From Cellulomonas fimi (lineage in GTDB: Bacteria > Actinomycetota > Actinomycetes > Actinomycetales > Cellulomonadaceae), in assembly GCF_028583725.1 (NCBI RefSeq), contig NZ_CP110680.1, forward strand, positions 4,092,001-4,156,000: a stretch of DNA of 64,000 nt, in the 5' to 3' direction. Position numbers and translations under genes: made by a program. The notes under the pieces were generated by a model, which searched no databases, was not told the origin of the DNA, and saw nothing but the letters and a program-made list of their open reading frames with translations. The stretch's first letter is position 1. Each line of letters begins with the position of its first letter. This document shows, one piece after another, positions 32,917 to 41,370 of the stretch.

Positions 32917-33003
32917 TCGGGCATCACCTCGGCGTCGTCGGCGGGTCCGCCACCGCCCGGTGCCGGACCCTTCCGACGGTAGTGCGACCGGCGCGGGCGC
33001 GCC

Positions 33004-34122
33004 TCACCACGACGGGGGGTCGAGCGGGAGGACGGCGAGGGCGTCCGGGTCGACGGCGAGCGGCACGACGCTGCCCGCGTCGAGCTGCACGCCGACCGGC
33101 GCCAGCGCGGTGACGGTCCCGACGCCGTCGACGTCGACGCGCACCTCCGACCGGCCCCGCCGCGACGTCACCCCGAGGACGACGCCCTTGACCCCGTCCG
33201 CCCCGACCGCCCCGACGACCCCTGCCGGCGCGACGCGCTCCACCACGAACGCGCCCTCGGCGAGCGCGACGACGGCGCCGTCCCGGGCCGCCCGCTCCCC
33301 CAGCGCGCGCACGAGGGGGTCGGCAGCGGGTGCGGTGACGGGCACGAACGCCTCGTACCCGAGGAACGCCGCGACCCGGCGGTCGGCGGGCCGCTGCCAC
33401 AGGTCGGCGGGGGTGCCCACCTGGAGCAGCCGGCCGTGGTCCATCACCGCGACGCGGTCGGCGACGGCGAACGCCTCGTCCTGGTCGTGCGTGACGAGCA
33501 CGGCGGTGGTGCGGGTCGCGACGAGCGCGGCGCGCAGGTCGACGGCGAGCCGCTCGCGCAGCGACCGGTCGAGCGCGGACAGCGGCTCGTCGAGCAGCAG
33601 CAGGCGGGGCCGGGGCGCGAGGGCGCGGGCGAGCGCGACGCGCTGCCGCTCACCGCCCGAGAGGGTGCTCACGGGCCGCGCGCCGTACCCGGCGAGGCCG
33701 ACGAGGTCCAGCAGCGCGTCCACCTGCGCGGCCCGCGCCTCGGCCGCGGGCGTCGCACCGCCGCCGGACGCACGCGAGCCGCCCGAGACGCCCGCGCGGC
33801 GGCCCGTGAGCCCGTACGCGACGTTCCCCGCGACGTCGCGGTGCGCGAACAGCTGCCCGTCCTGGAACATCAGCCCGAACCCGCGCCGGTGCACGGGCAC
33901 GGCGTCCACGGGCTCGCCGTCGAACGCGACGGACCCGGCCGCGAGCCGCTCGAGCCCCGCGACGGCCCGCAGCAGGGACGACTTGCCGCACCCCGACGGC
34001 CCGAGGAGCGCGACGACCTCGCCGGGGGCGACGTCGAGGGACACGCCGTCGACGGCGGTCGTCCACCCGCGCCGTCCGGCCGGGTACCGCACGACCACGT
34101 CGCGCACGCGCAGTCCGCTCAC
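33004..34122 (-). CDS. thiQ: Thiamine ABC importer, ATP-binding protein
   Basis: 372 residues. Walker A GPSGCGKSS, signature LSGGERQRVALARAL, Walker B LLLLDEPLSALD and switch His in VLVTHDQDEAF are all intact. An accessory C-terminal region of ~130 residues (TOBE-like) follows. It is larger than E. coli ThiQ (about 230 residues). The start GTG overlaps the permease stop by 4 nt. The assignment to thiamine or HMP rests on the TPP riboswitch and the ThiB-like binding protein upstream; by sequence alone it could be an iron or spermidine ATPase. Confidence 0.88.
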   Translation of the reverse strand: MSGLRVRDVVVRYPAGRRGWTTAVDGVSLDVAPGEVVALLGPSGCGKSSLLRAVAGLERLAAGSVAFDGEPVDAVPVHRRGFGLMFQDGQLFAHRDVAGNVAYGLTGRRAGVSGGSRASGGGATPAAEARAAQVDALLDLVGLAGYGARPVSTLSGGERQRVALARALAPRPRLLLLDEPLSALDRSLRERLAVDLRAALVATRTTAVLVTHDQDEAFAVADRVAVMDHGRLLQVGTPADLWQRPADRRVAAFLGYEAFVPVTAPAADPLVRALGERAARDGAVVALAEGAFVVERVAPAGVVGAVGADGVKGVVLGVTSRRGRSEVRVDVDGVGTVTALAPVGVQLDAGSVVPLAVDPDALAVLPLDPPSW

Positions 34123-35867
34123 CAGTCACCTCCGGGGTTGCCGGCCCGCAGCCGTTCGCAGGCGGCGACGATGCCCGCGGTGAGCACCGCGAGCACGACC
34201 GACGCGGCGAGCGCCGTGCCGTAGGAGTCCGCGCCCGGGCGGCCGATGAGCCGGAAGATCACGACGGGCAGCGTCGGCCGGTCGGGGCGGGCGAGGAACG
34301 AGGTCGCACCGAACTCGCCGAGCGACGCCGCGAACGCGAACCCGACGGCGAGTCCGAGGGCGCGCGCGGCGACGGGCAGGTCGACGGTCGCGAGGACGCG
34401 GCCGGGCGCGGCGCCGAGGGTCGCGGCGGCCTCGCGCAGGCGCGGGTCGATCGCGCGCAGCACGGGCAGGACGGTCCGCACGACGAGCGGCACGGCGACG
34501 ACGGCCTGCGCGACCGGCACGAGCAGCGGCGACGTGCGCAGGTCGACGGACAGCCCGAACGGGTCGTGCATCGACAGCAGGAAGCCGAACCCGACGGTGA
34601 CCGCGGAGACGCCGAGGGGCAGCATGAACACCGCGTCGAGCCCGGCGACGGCCCGGCGGCCGAGCGCGCGGCGGGGACGCCGCGACACCACGAGGGCGAC
34701 GAGCCCGCCGACGACGAGCGCGATCGTCGTCGCGTCGAGGGCCACGCGCAGCGACGTGACCGCGGCCTCGAGCGGGGTGACGCCGAGCGTGTCGGCGGTC
34801 GCGCCGAGCGCGACGTAGTGGTCGACGCCCCACCCGTCGGCGGTGCGCAGCGACCGGACGACGAGGTTGACGAGCGGCAGCGCGAGCAGCACGACGACGA
34901 CGGCGGTGACCGCGGCGGCGGCGAGGTCGAGCGCGTGCCCGTCGCCACGCGGCGTGCCGGGAGGTCGACGCAGGGTCAGCGGTCGGACCGTGGCCGTCGG
35001 GGCGCCGAGGTCGAGGGCCCGCTCGCGCCGCGCACGCGTGCGCCCGGCGACGAGCAGCGCACCCGCGACGACGACGAGCTGCACGACCGACAGCACCGCG
35101 GCGGCGCGCAGGTCGAGGAACTGGGTCGTCTGGATCCAGATCTCGGTCTCGATGGTCCCGAACCGCAGCCCCCCGAGGACGAGGACGGTCCCGAACGCGG
35201 TCGCGGAGAACAGGAAGACGAGCGACGCGGCGGACGCGACCGCCGGGGTGAGCGCGGGCAGCGCGACGGTCCGGAACGCGCGCCACGGCGACGCACCGAG
35301 CGCGCGGGCGGCCTGCTCGGCGCGCGGGTCGAGCCGCTCCCACAGCCCGCCCACGGCCCGCACGACGACGGCGTAGTTGAAGAACACGAGCGCGGCGACG
35401 ATCGCGGTGAACGTCCCGTCGAGCCGCAGGAACCCGAGCGGCCCGCCCTCGACGAGCAGCGACCGGAACGCGACGCCGACGACGACGGTCGGCAGCACGA
35501 ACGGCACGGTGACGAGCGCCCGCACGGCCGCCCGGCCGCGGAAGGACCGCCGGTACAGCACGAACGCGCCGGGTACGCCGAGGAGCACCGACACGACCGT
35601 CGCGACGGACGCCTGCGCGAGCGTCAGCCCGACGATCCGCCACGTGCGCGGCCGGGAGAACACGTCGGCGAACCCCGACAGGTCGAGCGCGCCGTCGACC
35701 ACGAACCCGCGCGCGACCATGACGACGACGGGCCACGCGAAGAACACCCCGAGGAACAGCAGCGGGACGACGACGGCCGCCGTCCAGAACACGACCGCCC
35801 CCGCGGACGGACGCGCCCGCCCGCCCGGCGCCACGGGGGCGTCGGGTCGGGCGAGCGTCGTCGTCAT
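34119..35867 (-). CDS. thiP: Thiamine ABC importer, fused permease
   Basis: 582 residues with two BPD-type permease halves of about six helices each. Each has an EAA loop: EQAARALGASPWRAFRTVALPAL in the first, and REAAATLGAAPGRVLATVDLPVA in the second. This two-in-one layout is that of ThiP and FbpB-type permeases. It overlaps the ATPase by 4 nt and starts 4 bp after the binding-protein stop. Membrane-embedded. Confidence 0.92.
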   Translation of the reverse strand: MTTTLARPDAPVAPGGRARPSAGAVVFWTAAVVVPLLFLGVFFAWPVVVMVARGFVVDGALDLSGFADVFSRPRTWRIVGLTLAQASVATVVSVLLGVPGAFVLYRRSFRGRAAVRALVTVPFVLPTVVVGVAFRSLLVEGGPLGFLRLDGTFTAIVAALVFFNYAVVVRAVGGLWERLDPRAEQAARALGASPWRAFRTVALPALTPAVASAASLVFLFSATAFGTVLVLGGLRFGTIETEIWIQTTQFLDLRAAAVLSVVQLVVVAGALLVAGRTRARRERALDLGAPTATVRPLTLRRPPGTPRGDGHALDLAAAAVTAVVVVLLALPLVNLVVRSLRTADGWGVDHYVALGATADTLGVTPLEAAVTSLRVALDATTIALVVGGLVALVVSRRPRRALGRRAVAGLDAVFMLPLGVSAVTVGFGFLLSMHDPFGLSVDLRTSPLLVPVAQAVVAVPLVVRTVLPVLRAIDPRLREAAATLGAAPGRVLATVDLPVAARALGLAVGFAFAASLGEFGATSFLARPDRPTLPVVIFRLIGRPGADSYGTALAASVVLAVLTAGIVAACERLRAGNPGGDW

Positions 35868-35871
35868 CGGC

Positions 35872-36957
35872 TCAGCCCGCGACGATCTCCGACCACGCCG
35901 CGAGCCACTCCTCGCGGTGCGCGTCGACGTCGGCGGGCGCGACCTCGAAGGGCGCGTCGGCGAGCGGCGCCCAGCGGGCCCACTCCTCGGGCAGGTCGAC
36001 CGCCGAGCTCACCGGGTACATGTACATCGACCCCGGGATGTCGGCCTGCACCTCGTCGGACAGCAGGAAGTCGAGCAGCTGCTGCGCACCCTCGGGGTTC
36101 GCCGCGTTCGCGAGCACGCCCGCGTACTCGACCTGGCGGAAGCAGGTGTCGAGCAGCGCACCGGTCGTCGGCTCCTCGGCACCGTCCGGCACCGTGAAGG
36201 GCGGCGACGACGCGTAGGACAGCACGATCGGCCGGGGCCCGTCGCCGCCACCCCCGCTGAAGTCCGTGTAGTACGCGTCGGACCAGCCCTCGGACACCTT
36301 GAGGCCGTTCGTGACGAGCGCCGTCCAGTAGTCCTGCCAGCCGTCCTCACCCTTCGCGCCGACGGTCGCGAGCAGGAACGCCAGGCCCGGCGACGACGTG
36401 ACCGCGCTGGGCACGACCAGCAGGTCCTTGTACTCGGGCTTCGTCAGGTCGTCGAGCGACGCGGGCTCCGCGAGGCCCTTCTCCGTGAACCACGCGTGGT
36501 CGACGTTGAGGCAGACGTCGCCGAAGTCGACCGCCGTCAGCGCGTCGGACCCGTCGACCGCGTACCGCGCGGCGTCCTCCGCGGCGGGCGCGGACGACGT
36601 GTACGGCTCGACGACGCCCTCGTCGATCGCGCGCGACGCGAACGTGTTGTCGACGCCGAAGACGAGGTCGCCGAGCGGCGCGTCCTTCGTCAGGACGAGC
36701 TGGTTGACCAGCGCACCCGCGTCGCCGGGCTGGACGACCTCGACCGTGAGGCCGCTCTCCTCCTCGAAGGACTCCAGCAGGCCGTCGGACAGGCCGAACG
36801 AGTCGTGCGTGACCAGCGTGACGGTGCCGCCCGAGCCCTCCGACGCGGTCGGTGCGGGGTCGTCGCCGCCGATCGCGGAGCAGCTCGCGAGCGCGAGGAC
36901 GGTCCCGGCGGCCAGCGCCAGGACGGGGACGGACGTGCGGCGGGACGTGCTCGCCAT
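35872..36957 (-). CDS. thiB: Thiamine ABC importer, substrate-binding lipoprotein
   Basis: 361 residues. The signal peptide ends in a lipobox (ALASC), so it is a membrane-anchored lipoprotein. TVTLVTHDSFGLSDGLLESFEEESG is close to the N terminus of TbpA/ThiB proteins; LGDLVFGVDNTFASRAIDEG and PGSMYMYPVSS are also family features. It binds thiamine or its phosphates outside the membrane and hands them to the ThiPQ-like complex. Start ATG at 36957 behind GGAGGAGC. Expression is under the upstream TPP riboswitch, with a helix that could hide the ribosome binding site. Confidence 0.94.
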   Translation of the reverse strand: MASTSRRTSVPVLALAAGTVLALASCSAIGGDDPAPTASEGSGGTVTLVTHDSFGLSDGLLESFEEESGLTVEVVQPGDAGALVNQLVLTKDAPLGDLVFGVDNTFASRAIDEGVVEPYTSSAPAAEDAARYAVDGSDALTAVDFGDVCLNVDHAWFTEKGLAEPASLDDLTKPEYKDLLVVPSAVTSSPGLAFLLATVGAKGEDGWQDYWTALVTNGLKVSEGWSDAYYTDFSGGGGDGPRPIVLSYASSPPFTVPDGAEEPTTGALLDTCFRQVEYAGVLANAANPEGAQQLLDFLLSDEVQADIPGSMYMYPVSSAVDLPEEWARWAPLADAPFEVAPADVDAHREEWLAAWSEIVAG

Positions 36958-36967
36958 CGGTGGTGCT

Positions 36968-36987
36968 CCTCCTTCGTCAGCAGGAGG
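36968..36987 (-). promoter_or_regulatory. Anti-Shine-Dalgarno hairpin of thiB
   Basis: On the minus strand CCTCCT (36982-36987) pairs perfectly with AGGAGG (36968-36973), the ribosome binding site of thiB, across an 8-nt loop. It is the probable expression platform of the TPP riboswitch. Confidence 0.68.
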
Positions 36988-37055
36988 GGGTCCCCGCGCG
37001 TCGCACGGCGGCACCCTCGCAGGGGCGCGCCGACGACGACTGCGGAGACTGAGAA

Positions 37056-37168
37056 GCCCGACTCCCTACGCCGGTGTGAACCGGATCAGGTTCGAGGGTC
37101 TGCGGTGGTCCGCACTCTCAGCGTCCTGGCCGTCGGCGGGGCTGCCGGCGACGTGACGCTCCCCTGTC
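37056..37168 (-). ncRNA. TPP riboswitch (THI element)
   Basis: On the minus strand the conserved thi-box sequences appear in order: AGGGGAGC at the 5' end, CTGAGA at 37116-37121, CCCTCGAACCTGATCCGG (37081-37098), and GGCGTAGGGAG (37062-37072). These are the hallmark TPP-binding loops and closing helix. It precedes the thiamine importer by about 100 nt. Binding of thiamine pyrophosphate would reduce importer expression, probably at translation. The 309-bp gap between thiB and the DUF4235 gene holds only this element and the start of the next promoter. Confidence 0.95.
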
Positions 37169-37266
37169 GTTCGCCTGCGATCCTACGCCCGTCCGACCAG
37201 CGGTCCGACCGGTCCCCGGCTAGCGTGGACGCCGGTCCCGTCCCCGACGCCCGGAGGTCTCCCCGC

Positions 37267-37539
37267 ATGGACAAGCAGTCGACCGTCTCCAAGCTCGTCG
37301 GGGTCGGCGCGGCGCTCGCGGCCGCGTGGATCGCGCAGCAGGTCGTCGCCCAGGGGTGGAAGGCGACACGCGGCTACGCACCCCCGAAGCCCGAGGACGA
37401 GGGCGACTACCGGCTCGGCGAGGTCATCGCGGCCGCCGCGATCACCGGCGCGCTCGTCGGCGTCGCACGTGCGCTCGCGACCCGCGGCACGGCCGCGTTC
37501 ACCGCCCGCACCGAGACGGGCCGCGACCTGGTCGACTGA
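37267..37539 (+). CDS. DUF4235 membrane protein
   Basis: 90 residues. KLVGVGAALAAAWIAQQVVAQGWKAT and EVIAAAAITGALVGVARALATRGTAAF are the two helices of DUF4235, a small actinobacterial membrane family of unknown function. ATG at 37267 with CGGAGG about 10 nt upstream. Confidence 0.88.
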   Translation: MDKQSTVSKLVGVGAALAAAWIAQQVVAQGWKATRGYAPPKPEDEGDYRLGEVIAAAAITGALVGVARALATRGTAAFTARTETGRDLVD

Positions 37540-37542
37540 GCC

Positions 37543-37558
37543 ATACCGAATTCGGTAT
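37543..37558. promoter_or_regulatory. Perfect 16-bp palindrome, toxin-antitoxin operator
   Basis: ATACCGAATTCGGTAT is fully self-complementary. It ends 9 bp before the GTG of the Xre-MntA gene and overlaps a TATTGT -10-like box (37556-37561), 6 nt from the start. It is the natural binding site for the Xre domain of the encoded antitoxin. Confidence 0.75.
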
Positions 37559-37567
37559 TGTCTCGAC

Positions 37568-38077
37568 GTGGACTCTGCGTCGATCCTCCGTCATGCCCGC
37601 ACGGCCGCAGGGCTGAGCCAGGCCGAGCTCGGACGGCGGGCCGGCACGTCTCAGGCGGCGGTCTCCCGGTACGAGCACGGCAACGAGTCGCCCTCCCTGA
37701 CGACGCTCGAACGTCTTGTCGCTGCCGCAGGTGCACGGCTCGACGTCCGGCTGACTCCGGTCGACGTGTCGTACGACGTCCGGACGGGTCGCCTCGCGAA
37801 GGTGCACGCGCACAGGACCGAGATCCGCGCGGCCGCCCGGCGGGCGGGTGCGACGCACATCGCCGTCTTCGGGTCGGTCGCGCGCGGCGAGGACGGCCCG
37901 GCTTCCGACATCGACTTCCTCGTCGACATCGACGTGCGCGACGTCGGCATCTTTCCGCTCATGGATCTCGCCCGGGACCTCGAGCAGATCCTGGGCGAAC
38001 GGGTCGACGTCGCCTCGAAGCATGTTCTCGCCGACCACGTCGCGCCCTCGGCGATCGCCGAGGCGGTCGCCGTCTGA
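37568..38077 (+). CDS. mntA: Xre HTH fused to MntA-type nucleotidyltransferase antitoxin
   Basis: 169 residues. Residues ~5-58 are an Xre helix-turn-helix (LRHARTAAGLSQAELGRRAGTSQAAVSRYEHG). Residues ~80-165 are a minimal nucleotidyltransferase with the active-site GSVARG (102-107) and metal-binding Asp114 and Asp116 (SDIDFLVDID). MntA antitoxins add AMP to the HepT toxin and so silence it. Here the added HTH would also let the antitoxin repress its own operon through the palindrome at 37543. GTG start, likely leaderless. Its stop overlaps the toxin start (TGATG). Confidence 0.9.
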   Translation: MDSASILRHARTAAGLSQAELGRRAGTSQAAVSRYEHGNESPSLTTLERLVAAAGARLDVRLTPVDVSYDVRTGRLAKVHAHRTEIRAAARRAGATHIAVFGSVARGEDGPASDIDFLVDIDVRDVGIFPLMDLARDLEQILGERVDVASKHVLADHVAPSAIAEAVAV

Positions 38078-38466
38078 TGGGTGCGCGTGCGGAGCACGAG
38101 TGGGCGGGCGACATCGTGCGAGCCGTCGACGCGCTCCTGGACTACATGCGCGTCTCGCGCACGCCGACGACGGCAGACATCCCCCGGGCACTCGTCGTCG
38201 ATGCGCTCGCCTACCGCCTCATGGCGATCGGAGAAGCGGCGAAGAACCTCCCCGCCAGCACACGGGAGGCGCACCCGGCGGTGCCCTGGAGCAACGTCAT
38301 CGGGATGCGCGACTTCCTAGCGCATCACTACCACCGTCGCGACGACCAGGTCGTCGTCGCGACCGTCGAGAGCGGCTTCCTCGTGCCGCTCCGCAAGGCC
38401 GCCCAGGCGGTGGTCGACGACGCCCGCCGCGATCACGGCGGTGACAGCCGGATCCCGTCTAGATGA
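38077..38466 (+). CDS. hepT: HEPN-domain toxin (HepT/DUF86 family)
   Basis: 129 residues, all-helical DUF86/HEPN ribonuclease. The active site R-x4-H is Arg78 and His83 in MRDFLAHHYHRRDD, and the Tyr that MntA-type partners modify is Tyr85. VVDALAYRLMAIGEAAKNLP is the usual central helix. It cuts RNA when free of the antitoxin. It begins inside the antitoxin stop codon, and its last 8 bp overlap the convergent oxidoreductase gene. Confidence 0.92.
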   Translation: MGARAEHEWAGDIVRAVDALLDYMRVSRTPTTADIPRALVVDALAYRLMAIGEAAKNLPASTREAHPAVPWSNVIGMRDFLAHHYHRRDDQVVVATVESGFLVPLRKAAQAVVDDARRDHGGDSRIPSR

Positions 38467-39964
38467 CCGGCCAGGCCTCGGTGGCGCGGTCGGGCGCGAG
38501 CGTGGGCACCTGGTCGGTGTTGAAGACCTCGCGCAGCACGCGTCGCGCGGCGAACCACCCGGACAGGCCGTGCACGCCGGGGCCGGGCGGCGTCGACGCG
38601 GAGCACAGGTACACCCCGTCGCGCCCGGAGGCGTAGGGATCGCGGTGGGCGCTGGGGCGGGCGAACATCTGGACCATCGTCGCGGCGCCCGCGGAGATGT
38701 CGCCGCCGACGTAGTTCGCGTTGTGGCGGTGCATCTGCGCGGCGGGGATGCAGCGGGACGCGACGACGACGTCGCGGAACCCGGGCGCGTACCGCTCGAC
38801 GTGCGCCGTGACGGCCTCGGTGACGTCGACGTCGGACCCGGCGGGCACGTGCGCGTAGGTCCACAGCGGCCGGAGGTCGCCGACGCGGCGTGAGGTGTCG
38901 ACCACGGTCGGGTCGCTCAGCAGGGTCATGGGGCGCTCCGCGTGCCGGCCGTCCTGGACGGCGCCCTCGGACTCGACCATCTCGGCGCGCGTCCCACCGA
39001 GGTGCACGGTGCCCGCGCGACCGACCTCGGGCACGGTCCACGGGACCGGCTCGGACAGCACGAAGTCGACCTTGGCGGCGCCGTTGCCGTACCGGAACCG
39101 CTCGAGCGGGCGGCGCGCGCGGGGCGGGAGGCGGTCGCCCATGACGTCGAGGAGCGTGCGGGGCGAGGTGTCGAACAGGTAGGCGTGCGCGGGCGGGAGG
39201 TCGTCGCAGGACCGGACGGGGTGGTCGGTGACGATCTCCCCGCCGTGCTCGACGAGGTCGTCGACGAGCGCGCCGACGATCGCCCCGGACCCGCCGCGCG
39301 GGATGGGCCAGCCCGCGCCCGCGTGCCCGAGCGACGCGAGCAGCAGCGCGGTGCCGGAGCCCGCGAGGGACGGCAGCGCGGTGATGGTGTGCGCGGCGAC
39401 GCCGGTGAGGAGCGCGGGGGCGACGTCGTCGAGGAACGGCCGGTCCCACGCGCGCGTGCCCTGCTCCAGGACGCGCAGGGCGAAGTGGACGGCGGCGGGC
39501 GCGCCGTGGGGCAGCAGGCCGCGCGGGATGCTCCGCTTGTCCCCGAGCGCGACGCGGACGACGTGCCCCGGGTGCTCGGCGAGCGGTCCGACGAGCGACC
39601 GCCACGCGGGCCCGTCGACCCCGAGCCGCTCCACCGTGAGGTCGAGGTCGTGGTACGCGATGCCCGCCCGACCGCCGGGCAGCGGCTGCGCGAACGAGAC
39701 CTCGGGCGTCAGCAGCTCGACGCCCCGCGCGCGCAGGTCGAACGAGCGGAAGAACGGCGACGCCCACGCCATCGGGTGCACCGCGGAGCACAGGTCGTGC
39801 ACCATCCCGTCGGCCAGGCCGAGGTCGAGCGTCCGTGCCCCGCCGCCGACGGTCGACTGCGCCTCGAGGACGACCACGCCGAGGCCCGCGCGGGCGAGCG
39901 TGACGGCGGCGGCGAGCCCGTTCGGGCCCGACCCGACGACGACGACGTCCCGGTGGTGCGTCAT
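38459..39964 (-). CDS. Phytoene desaturase-like FAD/NAD(P) oxidoreductase
   Basis: 501 residues. FAD motif VVVVGSGPNGLAAAVTLARAGLGVVVLE; the C-terminal VYLCSASTPPGPGVHGLSGWFAARRVL binds the flavin in the carotenoid-desaturase/amine oxidase superfamily. It lacks neighbouring carotenoid genes, so carotenoid chemistry is not assured; such proteins in actinobacteria are often named only as NAD(P)/FAD-dependent oxidoreductases (human PYROXD2-like). It follows the last mrp gene by 55 bp on the same strand and may be read through. Confidence 0.86.
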   Translation of the reverse strand: MTHHRDVVVVGSGPNGLAAAVTLARAGLGVVVLEAQSTVGGGARTLDLGLADGMVHDLCSAVHPMAWASPFFRSFDLRARGVELLTPEVSFAQPLPGGRAGIAYHDLDLTVERLGVDGPAWRSLVGPLAEHPGHVVRVALGDKRSIPRGLLPHGAPAAVHFALRVLEQGTRAWDRPFLDDVAPALLTGVAAHTITALPSLAGSGTALLLASLGHAGAGWPIPRGGSGAIVGALVDDLVEHGGEIVTDHPVRSCDDLPPAHAYLFDTSPRTLLDVMGDRLPPRARRPLERFRYGNGAAKVDFVLSEPVPWTVPEVGRAGTVHLGGTRAEMVESEGAVQDGRHAERPMTLLSDPTVVDTSRRVGDLRPLWTYAHVPAGSDVDVTEAVTAHVERYAPGFRDVVVASRCIPAAQMHRHNANYVGGDISAGAATMVQMFARPSAHRDPYASGRDGVYLCSASTPPGPGVHGLSGWFAARRVLREVFNTDQVPTLAPDRATEAWPVI

Positions 39965-40019
39965 ACCCCGATTCAACCCCTCGGCGCGGCGGGGCGGCGG
40001 CTGAAACCGGACGCGGGGC

Positions 40020-40442
40020 TCAGAGCGGCCCGATGTCCTCGTCGTCGACCCGGCGCTCCCGGTCGGCCTCGCCGGACCCGGTCGTGGACCGGGCACGCTC
40101 GAGGTCCGCGGTGAGCTCGTCGACGACGAGCAGGTCCCCCCGGACCTTGCCGGTGCGGTAGCCGGCACGGCCGACCATGTGCGCGGCGACGGGCGCGGTG
40201 AGCATCTGGAACAGCGCGACGAGGACGAGAGCCCACACCGCGCCACCGGACCGCAGCCGCAGCGCGAGGCCGATCAGGCACAGCACGAGCCCGAGGACCT
40301 GCGGCTTGGTCGCGGCGTGCATGCGGGCCAGCAGGTCGGGGAAGCGCAGCGCGCCGACGCCCGCCGCGAACGCGAGCAGCGCACCGCCGAGCAGGCAGAT
40401 CACGGACGCGACGTCGGCGACGGTGTCCCACCAGTTGTTCAT
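40020..40442 (-). CDS. mrpG: Mrp Na+/H+ antiporter subunit G
   Basis: 140 residues: three helices in the first ~95 residues (LLGGALLAFAAGVGALRFPDLLARMHAATKPQV is the typical MnhG/PhaG segment), then a charged cytosolic tail of ~45. Last gene of the six-gene operon; overlaps mrpF by 4 nt. Part of the membrane complex that exchanges cytoplasmic Na+ for protons. Confidence 0.93.
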   Translation of the reverse strand: MNNWWDTVADVASVICLLGGALLAFAAGVGALRFPDLLARMHAATKPQVLGLVLCLIGLALRLRSGGAVWALVLVALFQMLTAPVAAHMVGRAGYRTGKVRGDLLVVDELTADLERARSTTGSGEADRERRVDDEDIGPL

Positions 40443-40828
40443 CGGACCTCCTCGTCCGCGCCGCCGCCGTGGTGCTCCTCGTGCTCCCGCGCGAGCTCCT
40501 CCTCCTCGGCGGCCGCGCGGGCGGCCTCCTCGGCGGCGATCTCCTCGCGCGTGCGGACGCGTCCCTCACCCTCGGGCTCGACGGCGGCGAACCGCGCGAT
40601 GGTCACCGACCCGACGAAGCCCACGAGCGACAGCACGACGAGGATCGGCACGACGTCGGCCCGCCGGTTCGCGGCCGCGTAGAGCGCGACGCCGACGATC
40701 ATCGTCGCGACGACGACGTCGAGCGCGACCGTCCGGTCGAGCATCGACGGGCCCTTCTCGGCCCGGACGATCGCGAACGCGGCTCCGAGGACGAGCAGCA
40801 CGCTGCAGATGACGACGACGACGGTCAT
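40439..40828 (-). CDS. mrpF: Mrp Na+/H+ antiporter subunit F
   Basis: 129 residues. Three helices (residues ~1-85) with the family segment VRAEKGPSMLDRTVALDVVVATMIVGVALYA, followed by an acidic Glu/Ala/His tail of ~40 residues not usual in shorter MrpF proteins. Overlaps E and G genes by 4 nt each. Confidence 0.93.
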   Translation of the reverse strand: MTVVVVICSVLLVLGAAFAIVRAEKGPSMLDRTVALDVVVATMIVGVALYAAANRRADVVPILVVLSLVGFVGSVTIARFAAVEPEGEGRVRTREEIAAEEAARAAAEEEELAREHEEHHGGGADEEVR

Positions 40829-41370
40829 GCGGTCACCCCCGCCTCGCGCAGCTCCTCGTCGGACGCGAACGCCCGCAGCACGCGCTCCTCCTGCTCGAGC
40901 ACCGTGCGCCGCGCGGCCTCGATCCCGCCGCTGACGTTCACGTCGAGCACGTGCAGGTAGAGCATGCCGGTGAGCCGGTGCGCCTCGACGACGAGCGACC
41001 CGGGGACGAGCGAGCAGAGCTCGGCGGTCAGGGTCAGGTACAGGTCGGAGTGGCTGCGCAGCTGCACGCCGATGACGGCGCCGTGCGGCGTGTAGCGCGG
41101 GCGCAGCGCGATGAGGCTGACCTCGGCGGACGCGCGGACGACGTCGAGGACGAACCGCCCGACGAGCACCGCCAGGCCGCGCAGCCGCACGCGGCCCCCG
41201 AACTGGATGGGGGCCATGCGCAGGCCGGTCGTGACGAGCAGCGCGAGCGCCCCGCCCGCGAGGACGTTGCCGACGGACAGGTCGCCCCACAGCAGCACCC
41301 ACACGACGGTCAGCCAGACGACCGTCGCCCACTGGGTGCGCCACCGGGACCGGCGCGGGTGCAGGCTCAT
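40825..41370 (-). CDS. mrpE: Mrp Na+/H+ antiporter subunit E
   Basis: 181 residues. Two or three N-terminal helices (WATVVWLTVVWVLLWGDLSVGN), then the soluble MnhE domain with SLIALRPRYTPHGAVIGV and LTAELCSLVPGSLVVE and LYLHVLDV. Overlaps D and F genes by 4 nt. Confidence 0.93.
   Translation of the reverse strand: MSLHPRRSRWRTQWATVVWLTVVWVLLWGDLSVGNVLAGGALALLVTTGLRMAPIQFGGRVRLRGLAVLVGRFVLDVVRASAEVSLIALRPRYTPHGAVIGVQLRSHSDLYLTLTAELCSLVPGSLVVEAHRLTGMLYLHVLDVNVSGGIEAARRTVLEQEERVLRAFASDEELREAGVTA

Noticed and set aside
37041..37060. ACTGAGAAGCCC on the plus strand looked like a second thi-box
   Set aside because: The other conserved thi-box parts are only found in order on the minus strand, in front of the thiamine genes.
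38459..39964. Carotenoid biosynthesis gene
   Set aside because: No crtB, crtE or lycopene genes are adjacent; the fold is shared by many other oxidoreductases.
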